Assembly (NCBI RefSeq): GCF_900111905.1
Contig: NZ_FOKM01000009.1
Span: forward strand, 62,001-126,000
DNA: 64,000 bases
DNA from: Rhizobium sp. NFR07
GTDB lineage: Bacteria > Pseudomonadota > Alphaproteobacteria > Rhizobiales > Rhizobiaceae
Direction: 5' to 3'
A program made the position numbers and the translations under genes. This document shows positions 26,054 to 34,748 of this stretch, one piece after another. The notes below the pieces were generated by a model. The model saw only the letters and a program-made list of their open reading frames with translations, was not told the DNA's origin and did no database searches. Numbering within the stretch: the stretch's first letter is position 1; every line of letters starts with the position of its first letter.

Positions 26054-27385
26054 ATGAAGCGATCCCTTTATCTTCTTGCCTTGGGCATGCCGCTAATGCT
26101 CGGCGCAGCGCCTCCGCCAACTCGGCCGATACCGCAGGCCCAGCCCGCTGATGTCGTCGAAATAAACGTCCTCGACCGCTTCCTGCAGGATGCCGGCGTC
26201 AGGAAGCGCCCGTCTTCCCAGCGCACCAGAACACGTTCCCAGACCAATCGCGGCGCATTCCCCAAACCACCGGCTCTGGCAAGCGTTCCATTGCCGCTGC
26301 CAAAGCCTGCGGAAGACGCGCAAGCTGCATCGCCGGCCACATCGGAAGCCCCCCCGGCGACCGAACAGGCCCAAACCGAGGGCAAGGGCACCGCCGCCCC
26401 GACGCCGGAGGAAAAGCCTGCAGCCGCCGCATCCCAAAAGGCGGAAACTGCAAACGAGAAACCGGCCGACACCGAAGCCGCATCGCCGGAAACCGCCCCG
26501 CCCCCGGCTGCAAAGCCCGAGACCGCAAAGACCGAGGAGCCCCCTTCTCCATCCGCACAGGCACCGACCGACGAGGCAGCCATCCCTCCCGTCGTCCAGC
26601 AGCCTGGCACGGCCACCGAACCGGCGCATTCGGCGGAAGTCCCCAAACCGTTGGCCAAGCCCGAAACGGATGAAGCCAAGACCGGCACCGGGGAGCCAGC
26701 AGCAAAGGACACCCAGGAACAAGCCAGGGACGGCGAGACCGCTGCCGACGAGACCAAGCCCGACGGCAAGGCGGCCGAAGAGGGTGAAAAGGCCGAGACC
26801 GAGCCACCCCCGCCGCCGCTCGTCGAGGAGAACCCGCAGGAACTGCAGGCCTGCCTCGCCGATCTCAAGGCCATTGGCGCAAAATTCGAAGCCACCGACC
26901 CGATCGACGAAGGCAAAGGCTGCGGCATAAAACAGCCGATCGACGTGGCCGAGGTTCTGCCCGGCGTCGACCTCGGCGGCGCGACCATGCGCTGCAAGAC
27001 CGCGCTCACCATGGCCCATTGGCTGAAGGATACCGTCCAGCCGGCCATGAACATCGCCATGCCCGGCCGCAAGATCGTCCGTCTCATCCCCGGCTCGACC
27101 TATCAGTGCCGCCTGAGAAACAACGCCTCGACCGGCAAGATTTCCGAACACGCGCGCGGCAACGCCTTCGACGTCGCGGCCTTCAAGCTCGACAATGGCG
27201 AGATGATCACGATGAAGCCGCGCGACGAGGATTCCACGCTCGAAGGCGCCTTCCAGCGCACGGCAACCGCCGGCGCATGCCTGCACTTCACCACCGTGCT
27301 CTCGCCCGGCAGTGACGCCGCTCATGAGGATCACCTGCATCTCGATGTGCTCGAACGCAAAAACGGCTATCGCTACTGCCGTTGA
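26054..27385 (+). CDS. Extensin-like family protein with long Pro/Ala/Glu-rich region
   Basis: A 443-residue exported protein. The start resembles a short signal peptide (MKRSLYLLALGMPLMLGA). Residues about 70-260 are low-complexity, rich in Pro, Ala, Glu, Lys and Thr, suggesting an extended spacer across the cell wall. The C-terminal about 170 residues are the bacterial extensin-like domain: LQACLADLKAIGAKFE, GCGIKQPIDV, MAHWLKDTVQPAM, a histidine in SEHARGNAFDVAAF and HEDHLHLDV, with paired cysteines. Relatives are thought to act on peptidoglycan or polysaccharide, but activity is unproven. Confidence 0.85.
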   Translation: MKRSLYLLALGMPLMLGAAPPPTRPIPQAQPADVVEINVLDRFLQDAGVRKRPSSQRTRTRSQTNRGAFPKPPALASVPLPLPKPAEDAQAASPATSEAPPATEQAQTEGKGTAAPTPEEKPAAAASQKAETANEKPADTEAASPETAPPPAAKPETAKTEEPPSPSAQAPTDEAAIPPVVQQPGTATEPAHSAEVPKPLAKPETDEAKTGTGEPAAKDTQEQARDGETAADETKPDGKAAEEGEKAETEPPPPPLVEENPQELQACLADLKAIGAKFEATDPIDEGKGCGIKQPIDVAEVLPGVDLGGATMRCKTALTMAHWLKDTVQPAMNIAMPGRKIVRLIPGSTYQCRLRNNASTGKISEHARGNAFDVAAFKLDNGEMITMKPRDEDSTLEGAFQRTATAGACLHFTTVLSPGSDAAHEDHLHLDVLERKNGYRYCR

Positions 27386-27510
27386 ATCAATCTCTCAACA
27401 GCCTGAATCAGGCTCGCAAGAACAGCACCCAAAGCACTGTTCCATAAAAACAATCCCACGGAGCCGGCCAAAGCTCCGCGGGATCGAACTTCCCGAGAAC
27501 AATTCCCGGA

Positions 27511-27762
27511 TCAGAAGATCGGCTTGAAGCAGACCTCGACAACCCGGCTTCCATCCGGATCGGTGATACGCAGCAACTGGCAATCGCGAACCTCACGACG
27601 CACATAGGTCGCGCGGACCTCGCGATAGTGTCGCGCCTGCGATGGCGCGGAATAGCCGCCGACGAGATCGGCCGACAGAGCCGAAGACTGCGACGAAGCA
27701 ACGGCGGCGAGCGCAGCCAGTGCAGAAATGATAAGTCGCGTATTTCTGATTTTCGACGTCAT
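27511..27762 (-). CDS. Small exported hypothetical protein
   Basis: An 83-residue protein with a signal peptide (hydrophobic LIISALAALAAVASS, cleavage near ALSA). The mature part is short, basic and tyrosine-rich (ARHYREVRATYVRREVRD) with two cysteines (DCQLL and VCFKP) that could pair. GGAG lies eight bases before the ATG at 27762. No family recognised; similar small periplasmic proteins are common in rhizobia. Confidence 0.65.
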   Translation of the reverse strand: MTSKIRNTRLIISALAALAAVASSQSSALSADLVGGYSAPSQARHYREVRATYVRREVRDCQLLRITDPDGSRVVEVCFKPIF

Positions 27763-27924
27763 GAATTCATCTCCGCGCAAGAAAATCGATAAGAATATCC
27801 GGATGGCAATGCTTGCTCATCCTGCGCGGCCTTAATTCCGAAATCAAGTTTAGGTTCCCGACGACCTTAAAAGATCGACAAGACCCGGCCTTGAGCCAGA
27901 TGATTTATTGCGCAAAAGACCCGT

Positions 27925-28128
27925 TCAGAGATCCCGAGCCGCTGCGACGCCCGCGACATCCTCGTCGGTCAGCACGATCTCGTATTTCTGGTCCGGATCG
28001 AACACCTCGACGCGATTGGCTGTCACCTCGCTGTTTTCCGTCAGCGCTCGCGAAAAAGCCTCGGGCGACCGCTCGTCCTCGACCAGAATGGTGCTTCCGG
28101 CCTTCAATGCGACTTCGAGATAGGGCAT
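27925..28128 (-). CDS. Small hypothetical protein downstream of fhs
   Basis: A 67-residue acidic protein with a strong AAGGAG ribosome site 6 bases before the ATG, which is the main reason to call it. The N-terminal LEVALKAGSTILVEDERSP and a C-terminal YEIVLTDEDVAG suggest a small alpha/beta fold. It lies 60 bp after fhs on the same strand and is probably on the same mRNA. No family recognised. Confidence 0.6.
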   Translation of the reverse strand: MPYLEVALKAGSTILVEDERSPEAFSRALTENSEVTANRVEVFDPDQKYEIVLTDEDVAGVAAARDL

Positions 28129-28188
28129 GGCGGCTCCTTCCTGCGTTCCTGCCTGTGAAACTGAACGCCCGGAGCCGTCATCGGTTGC

Positions 28189-29868
28189 CTAGAAAAGCCC
28201 CTCGATCTGGCCTTCCTCGTTGAGCATGATCCGCTCGGCCGACGGCGAGCGCGGCAGGCCCGGCATGGTCATGATCTCGCCGGTGATCGCGACGATGAAG
28301 CCGGCACCGGCCGAAAGCCGCACTTCGCGCACATGAACGACATGCCCTTCCGGCGCGCCGCGCAGGGCGGGATCGGTCGAGAAGGAATATTGCGTCTTGG
28401 CGATGCAGACAGGCAGGTTGCCGTAACCCTGCTCCTGCCAGGCCTTCAACTGGTCGCGCACCGCCTTGTCGGCCGTCACTTCGCCGGCATGGTAGATCTT
28501 GGACGCGACGATCTCGATCTTTTCCATCAGCGGCGTATCGTCCGGGTAGAGCGGCTGGAAATCGGCCTGCCCGCTGTCGGCAAGTTCGACCACCTTGTAG
28601 GCCAGTTCCTCGATGCCGGCGGAGCCCTGCCCCCAGTGGCGGCACACGATCGCATCGGCGCCGTGCCGATCGACATATTCCTTGATCGCAGCAATTTCCG
28701 CTTCGGTATCCGAGATGAAATGGTTGATGGCGACGACGACCGGCACGCCGAACTTGCGCACATTGGCGACATGGCGCCCGAGATTGGAGCACCCCCGAAC
28801 AAGCGCCTCTACGTTCTCGGCCGAAAGGTCTTCCTTCTTCACGCCGCCATTCATCTTCAGCGCCCGGATGGTCGCGACGATGACGGCTGCGTCAGGCTTC
28901 AATCCAGCCTGGCGGCACTTGATGTCGAAGAATTTTTCCGCGCCGAGATCGGCACCGAAACCGGCTTCGGTGACGACATAGTCACCGAGCTTCAGCGCAG
29001 CCTTGGTGGCGATCACCGAGTTGCAGCCATGGGCGATATTGGCAAAAGGCCCGCCATGCACCAGCGCCGGATTGTTTTCCAGCGTCTGCACCAGGTTCGG
29101 CTGCATCGCATCCTTGAGCAGAACCGCCATCGCCTTGTCGGCCTTGAGGTCCCGCGCATAGACCGGCGAGCGGTCGAAACGGTAGCCGATGACGATTTCG
29201 CCGAGACGGCGCTCAAGGTCGGCGAGATTTTCGGCAAGGCAGAGGATCGCCATGACTTCCGACGCTACCGTGATGTCGAAACCGCCCTCGCGTGGAAAAC
29301 CGTTCTTGGCGCCGCCGAGCGAAGCCACGATCTCGCGCAGCGCCCGGTCATTCATGTCCATCACCCGCCGCCAGGTCACGCGGCGGATGTCGATATCCAG
29401 CTCGTTGCCCCAATAGACATGGTTGTCGATCATCGCCGACAGAAGATTGTGCGCCGAGGTGATCGCATGGAAATCGCCGGTGAAATGGAGGTTGATATCC
29501 TCCATCGGCACGACCTGCGCATAACCGCCGCCGGCCGCCCCGCCCTTGACGCCGAAGCATGGCCCGAGCGAAGGCTCGCGCACGCAGATGACGGCATTCT
29601 TGCCGATACGGTTCAAACCGTCTCCGAGACCGACCGTGGTCGTCGTCTTCCCCTCGCCCGCCGGCGTCGGGTTGATCGCGGTGACAAGGATCAGCTTGCC
29701 GTTTTCGCGCCCTTCGAGCGAAGCAATGAAGCGCTCGCCGATCTTCGCCTTGTCGTGGCCGTAGGGGATGAGGTCACCGGACGGAATGCCCAGCCGGTCA
29801 CCGATCTCGCCGATCGGCTTCTTCACCGATGCGCGGGCGATCTCGATATCCGATTTCACGGTCGCCAT
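28189..29868 (-). CDS. fhs: Formate--tetrahydrofolate ligase
   Basis: A 559-residue enzyme that makes 10-formyl-tetrahydrofolate from formate, ATP and tetrahydrofolate. The P-loop-like NPTPAGEGKTTTTVGL lies at about 65-80, the family signature FGVKGGAAGGGYAQV at about 105-120, and EAGFGADLGAEKFF in the middle. Length is normal. The ATG at 29868 follows GGAAGGA. In rhizobia it often serves one-carbon or formaldehyde/formate metabolism. It is divergent from the TonB receptor gene. Confidence 0.95.
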   Translation of the reverse strand: MATVKSDIEIARASVKKPIGEIGDRLGIPSGDLIPYGHDKAKIGERFIASLEGRENGKLILVTAINPTPAGEGKTTTTVGLGDGLNRIGKNAVICVREPSLGPCFGVKGGAAGGGYAQVVPMEDINLHFTGDFHAITSAHNLLSAMIDNHVYWGNELDIDIRRVTWRRVMDMNDRALREIVASLGGAKNGFPREGGFDITVASEVMAILCLAENLADLERRLGEIVIGYRFDRSPVYARDLKADKAMAVLLKDAMQPNLVQTLENNPALVHGGPFANIAHGCNSVIATKAALKLGDYVVTEAGFGADLGAEKFFDIKCRQAGLKPDAAVIVATIRALKMNGGVKKEDLSAENVEALVRGCSNLGRHVANVRKFGVPVVVAINHFISDTEAEIAAIKEYVDRHGADAIVCRHWGQGSAGIEELAYKVVELADSGQADFQPLYPDDTPLMEKIEIVASKIYHAGEVTADKAVRDQLKAWQEQGYGNLPVCIAKTQYSFSTDPALRGAPEGHVVHVREVRLSAGAGFIVAITGEIMTMPGLPRSPSAERIMLNEEGQIEGLF

Positions 29869-30020
29869 GCTTTGTCCTTCCGGTCTTGCTGTCATCTCGG
29901 TTTCTGTGCCCGCATCGATAGCCAAGCCGGACCAATCCGCAAAGGGGCTGCGGTCACATCTTCACAGGCAAGGCCGAAAAAATAGCGGCATTGGCAGGAA
30001 AACAACGTCTCGCAAAAACT

Positions 30021-30035
30021 TGAGTTTTCCGCTCA
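30021..30035. promoter_or_regulatory. IRO-box-like site (possible RirA target)
   Basis: TGA-N9-TCA (TGAGTTTTCCGCTCA) lies 10 bp upstream of a -35-like element and about 150 bp before the TonB receptor start. TGA-N9-TCA is the core of the IRO motif described for the rhizobial iron regulator RirA. The match is short, so chance is not excluded. Confidence 0.45.
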
Positions 30036-30044
30036 GATTCAAAC

Positions 30045-30073
30045 TTGACTCTTTTTGTGCAGATTTCTAACAC
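30045..30073 (+). promoter_or_regulatory. Promoter-like element upstream of the TonB receptor
   Basis: TTGACT (30045-30050), a 17-bp spacer and TAACAC (30068-30073). The -35 is good, the -10 poor, as is common for promoters that need a regulator or are tightly controlled. Confidence 0.4.
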
Positions 30074-30182
30074 ATTGGCGGGGCTTCTGCTTCGGCGGAA
30101 ATCAAACAACAATTCTGAGCTCCCCATGCGCTCGCAGGTCGCGGCGCGTGGCGGTCGCGCATGCCATTTTGAGGGGTCTTAT

Positions 30183-32480
30183 ATGGGGTCTAGTACATTT
30201 AGCCGACGGCATCTTTTTGCTGGCTCGGCTCTTTTCGTCGTGCTTTCGTCTGCGCCACTGGCCCATGCTCAGGACGCCACGACGGCCACCGGCCAGCAGG
30301 CCGAAACGCAGGAACAGACATCGACCGATCTCCAGCCGATCGTGCTGCGCGGCGGTCGCGTCGGACAGGCTCCCGCCTCGCCGCTGACCCAAACGACCGA
30401 GCGCTCGGTCATCCAGAACCGCATGGTCACCGACTTCAAGGATTTTGCCCGCCGCGTCGACGCTGGCGTCAACTTCAACAGCACCAATCAGAGCATCAAC
30501 ATCCGCGGCCTGCAGGATGACCGTGTCCTGACGACGATCGACGGCATCCGCCAGCCCTGGCTGTCCGACCCGCGCGGCGTCCAGGGCGGCGTCACCGCCT
30601 TCGATTTCGACAGCCTGTCCTCCGTCGACATCACCAAGGGCGCCGATTCCAGCCGCTTCGGCTCGGGCGCGCTCGGCGGTGCGGTCGAACTGAAGACCCT
30701 GAACCCGGAAGACATCATCGAAGAAGGCAAGAACTTCGGCGCGCTGACCAAGAGCACCTATGACAGCACCGACGACAGCTTCGGCAACAATGCAGCCATC
30801 GCCGGTCGTTCGGGCGATACCTGGTTGCTGGTCCAAGGCAGCTTTAAAAAAGGCCATGAGACAGACAACCGAGGAAGTGTCGGCGGATATGACGACACCC
30901 GTTCGGAAGCCAATCCTGCCGATTTCTGGCAGCGAAATCTGCTCGTAAAGTTTCATCAGTATCTCGAGGGCGGCCATCGGTTCGGCCTGACAGGCGAGCT
31001 TTTCAACCGCGAAAAGGACACCGACAACTTCCGCGGTACCGATCCGGCCACTTATCAGGCTGGCACGCTTCGGAGCGGAGAGGACGTAGATCGCAAGCGC
31101 ATTTCCGGTTCCTACGATTTCATCTCGCGGGGCGGCGACGACATCGTCGATCAAGCGAATGTCACGGTCTATTGGCAGAAGGAACAACTGCGCAATACGA
31201 CCGATGGCATTCGTCTCAGGGACTCACGCGCCTTCATTCCGGGCGACCCCTTCTACTACGGCTTCCCCGAGGGTGAATTCAGACGGGACAACAGGCTGCA
31301 GCAGACGTCTTACGGCATCACCGGTACGGCCTCCAAGGACGCAACGCTCGGCGGGCTCGACCATAGCTTCCGTTTCGGCGGCGAACTCTATTGGACAAAG
31401 ACGCATCAGTATTCCGCCGGGGTCGACAATTGCCCGGATGTTGACTGGACGACGATTGCAGATCCCTTTGGCCCGCAATCTTGCCGTTTCCTCCATTCAA
31501 ATTCTTCCGACATGGCTGACGTCGATGGCGTGACCTTCGGCGCCTTTGTCGAAGATGACATCAAGTTCTTCGAAGATCGCCTGACCATTACGCCCGGCCT
31601 GCGTATGGACTGGTACGACTACGACCCGAAGTCCACGGCAGCGTATGAGGCAAGCCCGAATTATGACCCGGCCTACCTCCGGTCGTCGAGCGATTTCGGC
31701 CTATCCCCGAAGCTGCGCGCAGCCTGGAAGGCAACGCAGGAACTCGAACTCTTTGCCCAGTACACCCGTGGTTTCCGTGCTCCGAGCGTGCTCGAGCTCT
31801 ACCAGAACTACGGCGCGCCGGGTTCCTACGCTCGTATTGGGAACCCGGACCTCGAAACGGAAACCAGCAACGGCTTCGAGATCGGCGCCAAGTATCAGGC
31901 CACCGACTACGCTCTGCGCGCGACGGTGTTCAACAACTACTACCGCAACTTCATCGACACGGTCGCGCTTGACGATCCGACCGGTGACTATCCTCTCGGC
32001 ATCAGCGGCTACGAAAACCTTAACAAGGTGCACATCTATGGCATCGAACTCGGCGGCGAATGGCAATTCCACGAAAACTGGCGCACCTGGGGTTCGTTTG
32101 CCTGGACCTATGGCAAGGACACTGAAAACGACGCCTATCTAAACTCGGTCGCACCGTTGCGCGCCATTGTCGGCCTCGGTTATTCGACCGAAACCTGGGG
32201 GTCGGATGTCTCCCTCACTCTGGCATCATCCCGCAACAAGGTCAGCGGAGGCGGCTTCAAGGCTCCCGGCTACGGGCTTGTCGATGCGACCGTCTGGTGG
32301 ACGCCTGACAAGGTCGGCGAGCTTGATCTCTCGGGCTTGAAGGTTCAGGCCGGCGTGTTCAACGTTTTCGACAAGAAGTATTGGGACGCGGTAAGCGTGC
32401 CGGAATCGGTCAGCGGCAATAGTGATTACTTCACCGAACCCGGCCGCACGTTCAAAGTCTCGATCACCAAGAAGTTCTGA
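30183..32480 (+). CDS. TonB-dependent heme/hemoglobin-type outer-membrane receptor
   Basis: A 765-residue outer-membrane receptor. A signal peptide (hydrophobic LFAGSALFVVLSSAPLAHA) is followed by a plug domain (SINIRGLQDDRVLTTIDG, GADSSRFGSGALGGAVELK) and a 22-strand barrel. FRAPSVLELYQNYGAPG and NPDLETETSNGFEIG are the segments shared by hemoglobin/heme receptors such as ShmR and HmuR, and the C-terminus ends in Phe as for barrel assembly. The ATG at 30183 has GAGGGG before it; earlier in-frame starts (30126) would spoil the signal peptide. No hmu transport genes are adjacent. Confidence 0.9.
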   Translation: MGSSTFSRRHLFAGSALFVVLSSAPLAHAQDATTATGQQAETQEQTSTDLQPIVLRGGRVGQAPASPLTQTTERSVIQNRMVTDFKDFARRVDAGVNFNSTNQSINIRGLQDDRVLTTIDGIRQPWLSDPRGVQGGVTAFDFDSLSSVDITKGADSSRFGSGALGGAVELKTLNPEDIIEEGKNFGALTKSTYDSTDDSFGNNAAIAGRSGDTWLLVQGSFKKGHETDNRGSVGGYDDTRSEANPADFWQRNLLVKFHQYLEGGHRFGLTGELFNREKDTDNFRGTDPATYQAGTLRSGEDVDRKRISGSYDFISRGGDDIVDQANVTVYWQKEQLRNTTDGIRLRDSRAFIPGDPFYYGFPEGEFRRDNRLQQTSYGITGTASKDATLGGLDHSFRFGGELYWTKTHQYSAGVDNCPDVDWTTIADPFGPQSCRFLHSNSSDMADVDGVTFGAFVEDDIKFFEDRLTITPGLRMDWYDYDPKSTAAYEASPNYDPAYLRSSSDFGLSPKLRAAWKATQELELFAQYTRGFRAPSVLELYQNYGAPGSYARIGNPDLETETSNGFEIGAKYQATDYALRATVFNNYYRNFIDTVALDDPTGDYPLGISGYENLNKVHIYGIELGGEWQFHENWRTWGSFAWTYGKDTENDAYLNSVAPLRAIVGLGYSTETWGSDVSLTLASSRNKVSGGGFKAPGYGLVDATVWWTPDKVGELDLSGLKVQAGVFNVFDKKYWDAVSVPESVSGNSDYFTEPGRTFKVSITKKF

Positions 32481-32500
32481 CACTTTCCCTGCCCAAGACC

Positions 32501-32532
32501 GAAACGCCGCATCCGCGAGGATGCGGCGTTTC
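32501..32532 (+). terminator. Intrinsic terminator after the TonB receptor
   Basis: A perfect 14-bp stem (GAAACGCCGCATCC arm, GCGA loop) 20 bp past the receptor stop, followed by GCATTTTC. Confidence 0.8.
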
Positions 32533-32612
32533 GCATTTTCGAACTGTCTTGCGGAGTCTGAACTCTGCCTTTATGGGCAGGATGGGAGAGATCGAACCGG
32601 AGACCGAACCGA

Positions 32613-33158
32613 ATGAAATCGCTGGAATTGCTGGTCGAAAAGATCATCCTCTCGAGCCGCTGGATCCTCGTTGTCTTTTACATGGGTCTCGTTGCTGCAC
32701 TGGGCATCTACGCGCTCTCCTTCATCGCGAAATTCTGGAAGATCGCCAAGGAAGTCTTCACCCTCGGCGAAGCCGAAATGATCCTTGCCATGCTCGGCCT
32801 GATCGATGCGGCTCTTGTCGCAAGCCTGATCCTCATGGTGATGATCTCCGGCTACGAGAATTTCGTCAGCCGCTTCGATGAAGCCGAAGCCGATGTCTCC
32901 TTCCTCGGCAAGCTCGATGCTGGCAGCCTGAAGATCAAGGTCGCGTCGTCGATCGTCGCCATCTCGTCGATCCATCTCCTGCAGATCTTCCTCAATGCCA
33001 GCCAGTACAGCAACGTCCACCTGATGTGGTACACGATCCTCCACCTCACCTTCGTCGTATCCGCCGTCATGCTGGGCTGGCTGGAGCGCATCATGGCCGC
33101 GACCAAGGCGGACAAGGCCGAGGCGAGCAAGGAAGACGGCCACGAGGTGAAGCTCTGA
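32613..33158 (+). CDS. YqhA/UPF0114 family membrane protein
   Basis: A 181-residue protein with about four hydrophobic segments (about 15-38, 58-80, 108-125, 140-158). EKIILSSRWILV near the start and MVMISGYENFVSRF in the centre are characteristic of the YqhA family. Function unproven. The C-terminal tail is charged (KADKAEASKEDGHEVKL). It stands alone between the TonB receptor and the diguanylate cyclase. Confidence 0.87.
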   Translation: MKSLELLVEKIILSSRWILVVFYMGLVAALGIYALSFIAKFWKIAKEVFTLGEAEMILAMLGLIDAALVASLILMVMISGYENFVSRFDEAEADVSFLGKLDAGSLKIKVASSIVAISSIHLLQIFLNASQYSNVHLMWYTILHLTFVVSAVMLGWLERIMAATKADKAEASKEDGHEVKL

Positions 33159-33295
33159 CACAGCATATCTGCGGTTGTCCGCAATGTTTCCGCCTCGAAC
33201 TAAAGTAGAGCGAACAACAGCAGAATGAACATTTTCACATAATTGATTGGTAATGGATGTCGGTTACCAGTGTAGCCCATGCACTGGAGCGAGAC

Positions 33296-34627
33296 ATGAC
33301 TGTTGGCAGGGACAATCTGCTCATGGCCGATGGGCCGGGCAATCGCCACGCGAACGAAATCCTTCTTATCGAGGATTCCGTGGCGCTCTCGACCCTGCTG
33401 ACCCAAAGACTGGAAGAGGAAACCGGAGCTGCCGTGACCCGTTGCGGCAGCATGGCGGCGGCCCGCGGCAAGCTGCAGGAACGCAGCTTCATGCTGGCAC
33501 TCTCCGGCCTCAACCTTCCGGATGCCCCGAACGGCGAAATTCTCAACCTTCTCGACGAAGCCGGCGTTGCGACCATCGTCTTCACCGCCCGGTTCGACGT
33601 GAACGCGCGGGAAAAATACGCCGAGAAGAAGATCATTGACTATATCGTCAAGGACGGCAGCCGCACGGTCGATACGGTTGTTAACACCGTCCGCCGTTTC
33701 TGCACCAACAATGCCTACCGAATTCTCGTCGTTGACGATGTCCGCACCGCCCGTTCGGGCCTGACCGACATTCTCAATCGCCAGAATTTTCAGGTCCTGG
33801 AAGCCCATTCCGGCAGGCAGGCGCTCGAGATCCTGGCCGGAGATGACACGATCGAGCTCGTCATCACCGACTATCACATGCCCGACATGGACGGTTACGA
33901 GCTGACCCGTCGTATTCGCGAAACCCGTGGCTCCGAGGAGATCCGCATCATCGGCGTCTCGTCCTCCTCCGACCGCCTGCTGTCTGCAAGCTTCCTGAAA
34001 GCCGGCGCCTCGGACTTCATCTACCGCCCCTTCGTGCCGGAAGAACTGCAGTGTCGGATCGACAACAATATCGAGACGCTGACCCAGCTGAAGCACCTGC
34101 GCCGCCTGGCGGAACGCGATCATCTGACCGGACTGGCAAACCGTCGGCACTTTTTCGACCGCATGCGCAATCTCGGTGCAGACGCGCTATCCGGCTCCAT
34201 TGCCCTGCTCGACATCGATCACTTCAAGAACGTCAATGACAGCTACGGCCATGATGTCGGCGACCGCGTGCTGGTCACCCTGGCGACCGTGATGGAGAAG
34301 ATGTGCGCAGCCGGCCGGCATATTCCCGCGCGACTCGGCGGCGAAGAGTTCGCAATATTCCTCAACAAGGCCGACGCCTTCCAGAGCCATTCCTTCTGCG
34401 AAGAGTTGCGCAGGGCGATCGAGGAGGCCAACGTGCCGACCGGAAACAGCAAAATATCCGTCACGGTTTCGATCGGTGTTGTCGAGATCGAGCCCGGCGA
34501 GACTTTCAGCAATCAGATGAACGCCGCCGACCAGCTTCTCTATCTGGCCAAGGCCAACGGCCGAAACCGCGTCTATTCCTCGCTGACGCTTCCCGAAGCC
34601 ATGCGCTCGGCGGCGCCTTCCGTGTAA
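33296..34627 (+). CDS. Two-receiver GGDEF response regulator (PleD-like)
   Basis: A 443-residue soluble protein with receiver 1 (about 20-135), receiver 2 (about 140-260) and GGDEF (about 280-435). Receiver 2 has the phosphate-accepting aspartate (LVITDYHMPDMDG). In receiver 1 the equivalent position is altered (LALSGLNLPDAPNG), so it probably cannot be phosphorylated, like the adaptor receiver of Caulobacter PleD. The cyclase motif is RLGGEEFAIF, an active variant; no RxxD inhibition site is seen. GGAG before the ATG at 33296 favours it over one at 33257. Confidence 0.9.
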   Translation: MTVGRDNLLMADGPGNRHANEILLIEDSVALSTLLTQRLEEETGAAVTRCGSMAAARGKLQERSFMLALSGLNLPDAPNGEILNLLDEAGVATIVFTARFDVNAREKYAEKKIIDYIVKDGSRTVDTVVNTVRRFCTNNAYRILVVDDVRTARSGLTDILNRQNFQVLEAHSGRQALEILAGDDTIELVITDYHMPDMDGYELTRRIRETRGSEEIRIIGVSSSSDRLLSASFLKAGASDFIYRPFVPEELQCRIDNNIETLTQLKHLRRLAERDHLTGLANRRHFFDRMRNLGADALSGSIALLDIDHFKNVNDSYGHDVGDRVLVTLATVMEKMCAAGRHIPARLGGEEFAIFLNKADAFQSHSFCEELRRAIEEANVPTGNSKISVTVSIGVVEIEPGETFSNQMNAADQLLYLAKANGRNRVYSSLTLPEAMRSAAPSV

Positions 34628-34642
34628 AGACATAAGTCAGCT

Positions 34643-34708
34643 GTCGAAGCTTCGACGGGATCATCTACCCGCAAAAGTATATTTCGATTGTATTTATTGA
34701 AATAAATA
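34643..34708. promoter_or_regulatory. AT-rich region with two perfect palindromes
   Basis: The gap before the atypical two-gene unit holds GTCGAAGCTTCGAC (34643-34656, 14-bp palindrome) and, 34 bp on, TATTTATT-GA-AATAAATA (34691-34708). The first may end the upstream cyclase transcript; the second, AT-only, lies 40 bp before the next start codon and could be an operator. Function unknown. Confidence 0.4.
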
Positions 34709-34748
34709 TTACCATAGGTTGCCGATTAAACAATAGCTGACGGGGGTA

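Noticed and set aside
26093..27340. 415-codon frame antisense to the extensin-like gene
   Set aside because: Mirror of the repetitive Pro/Ala/Glu codons; Gly/Leu/Arg/Cys-rich and without motifs.
30045..30182. TonB receptor started 46 codons earlier
   Set aside because: The extra residues would put a long polar stretch before the signal peptide, and the region holds promoter-like and IRO-like sequence.
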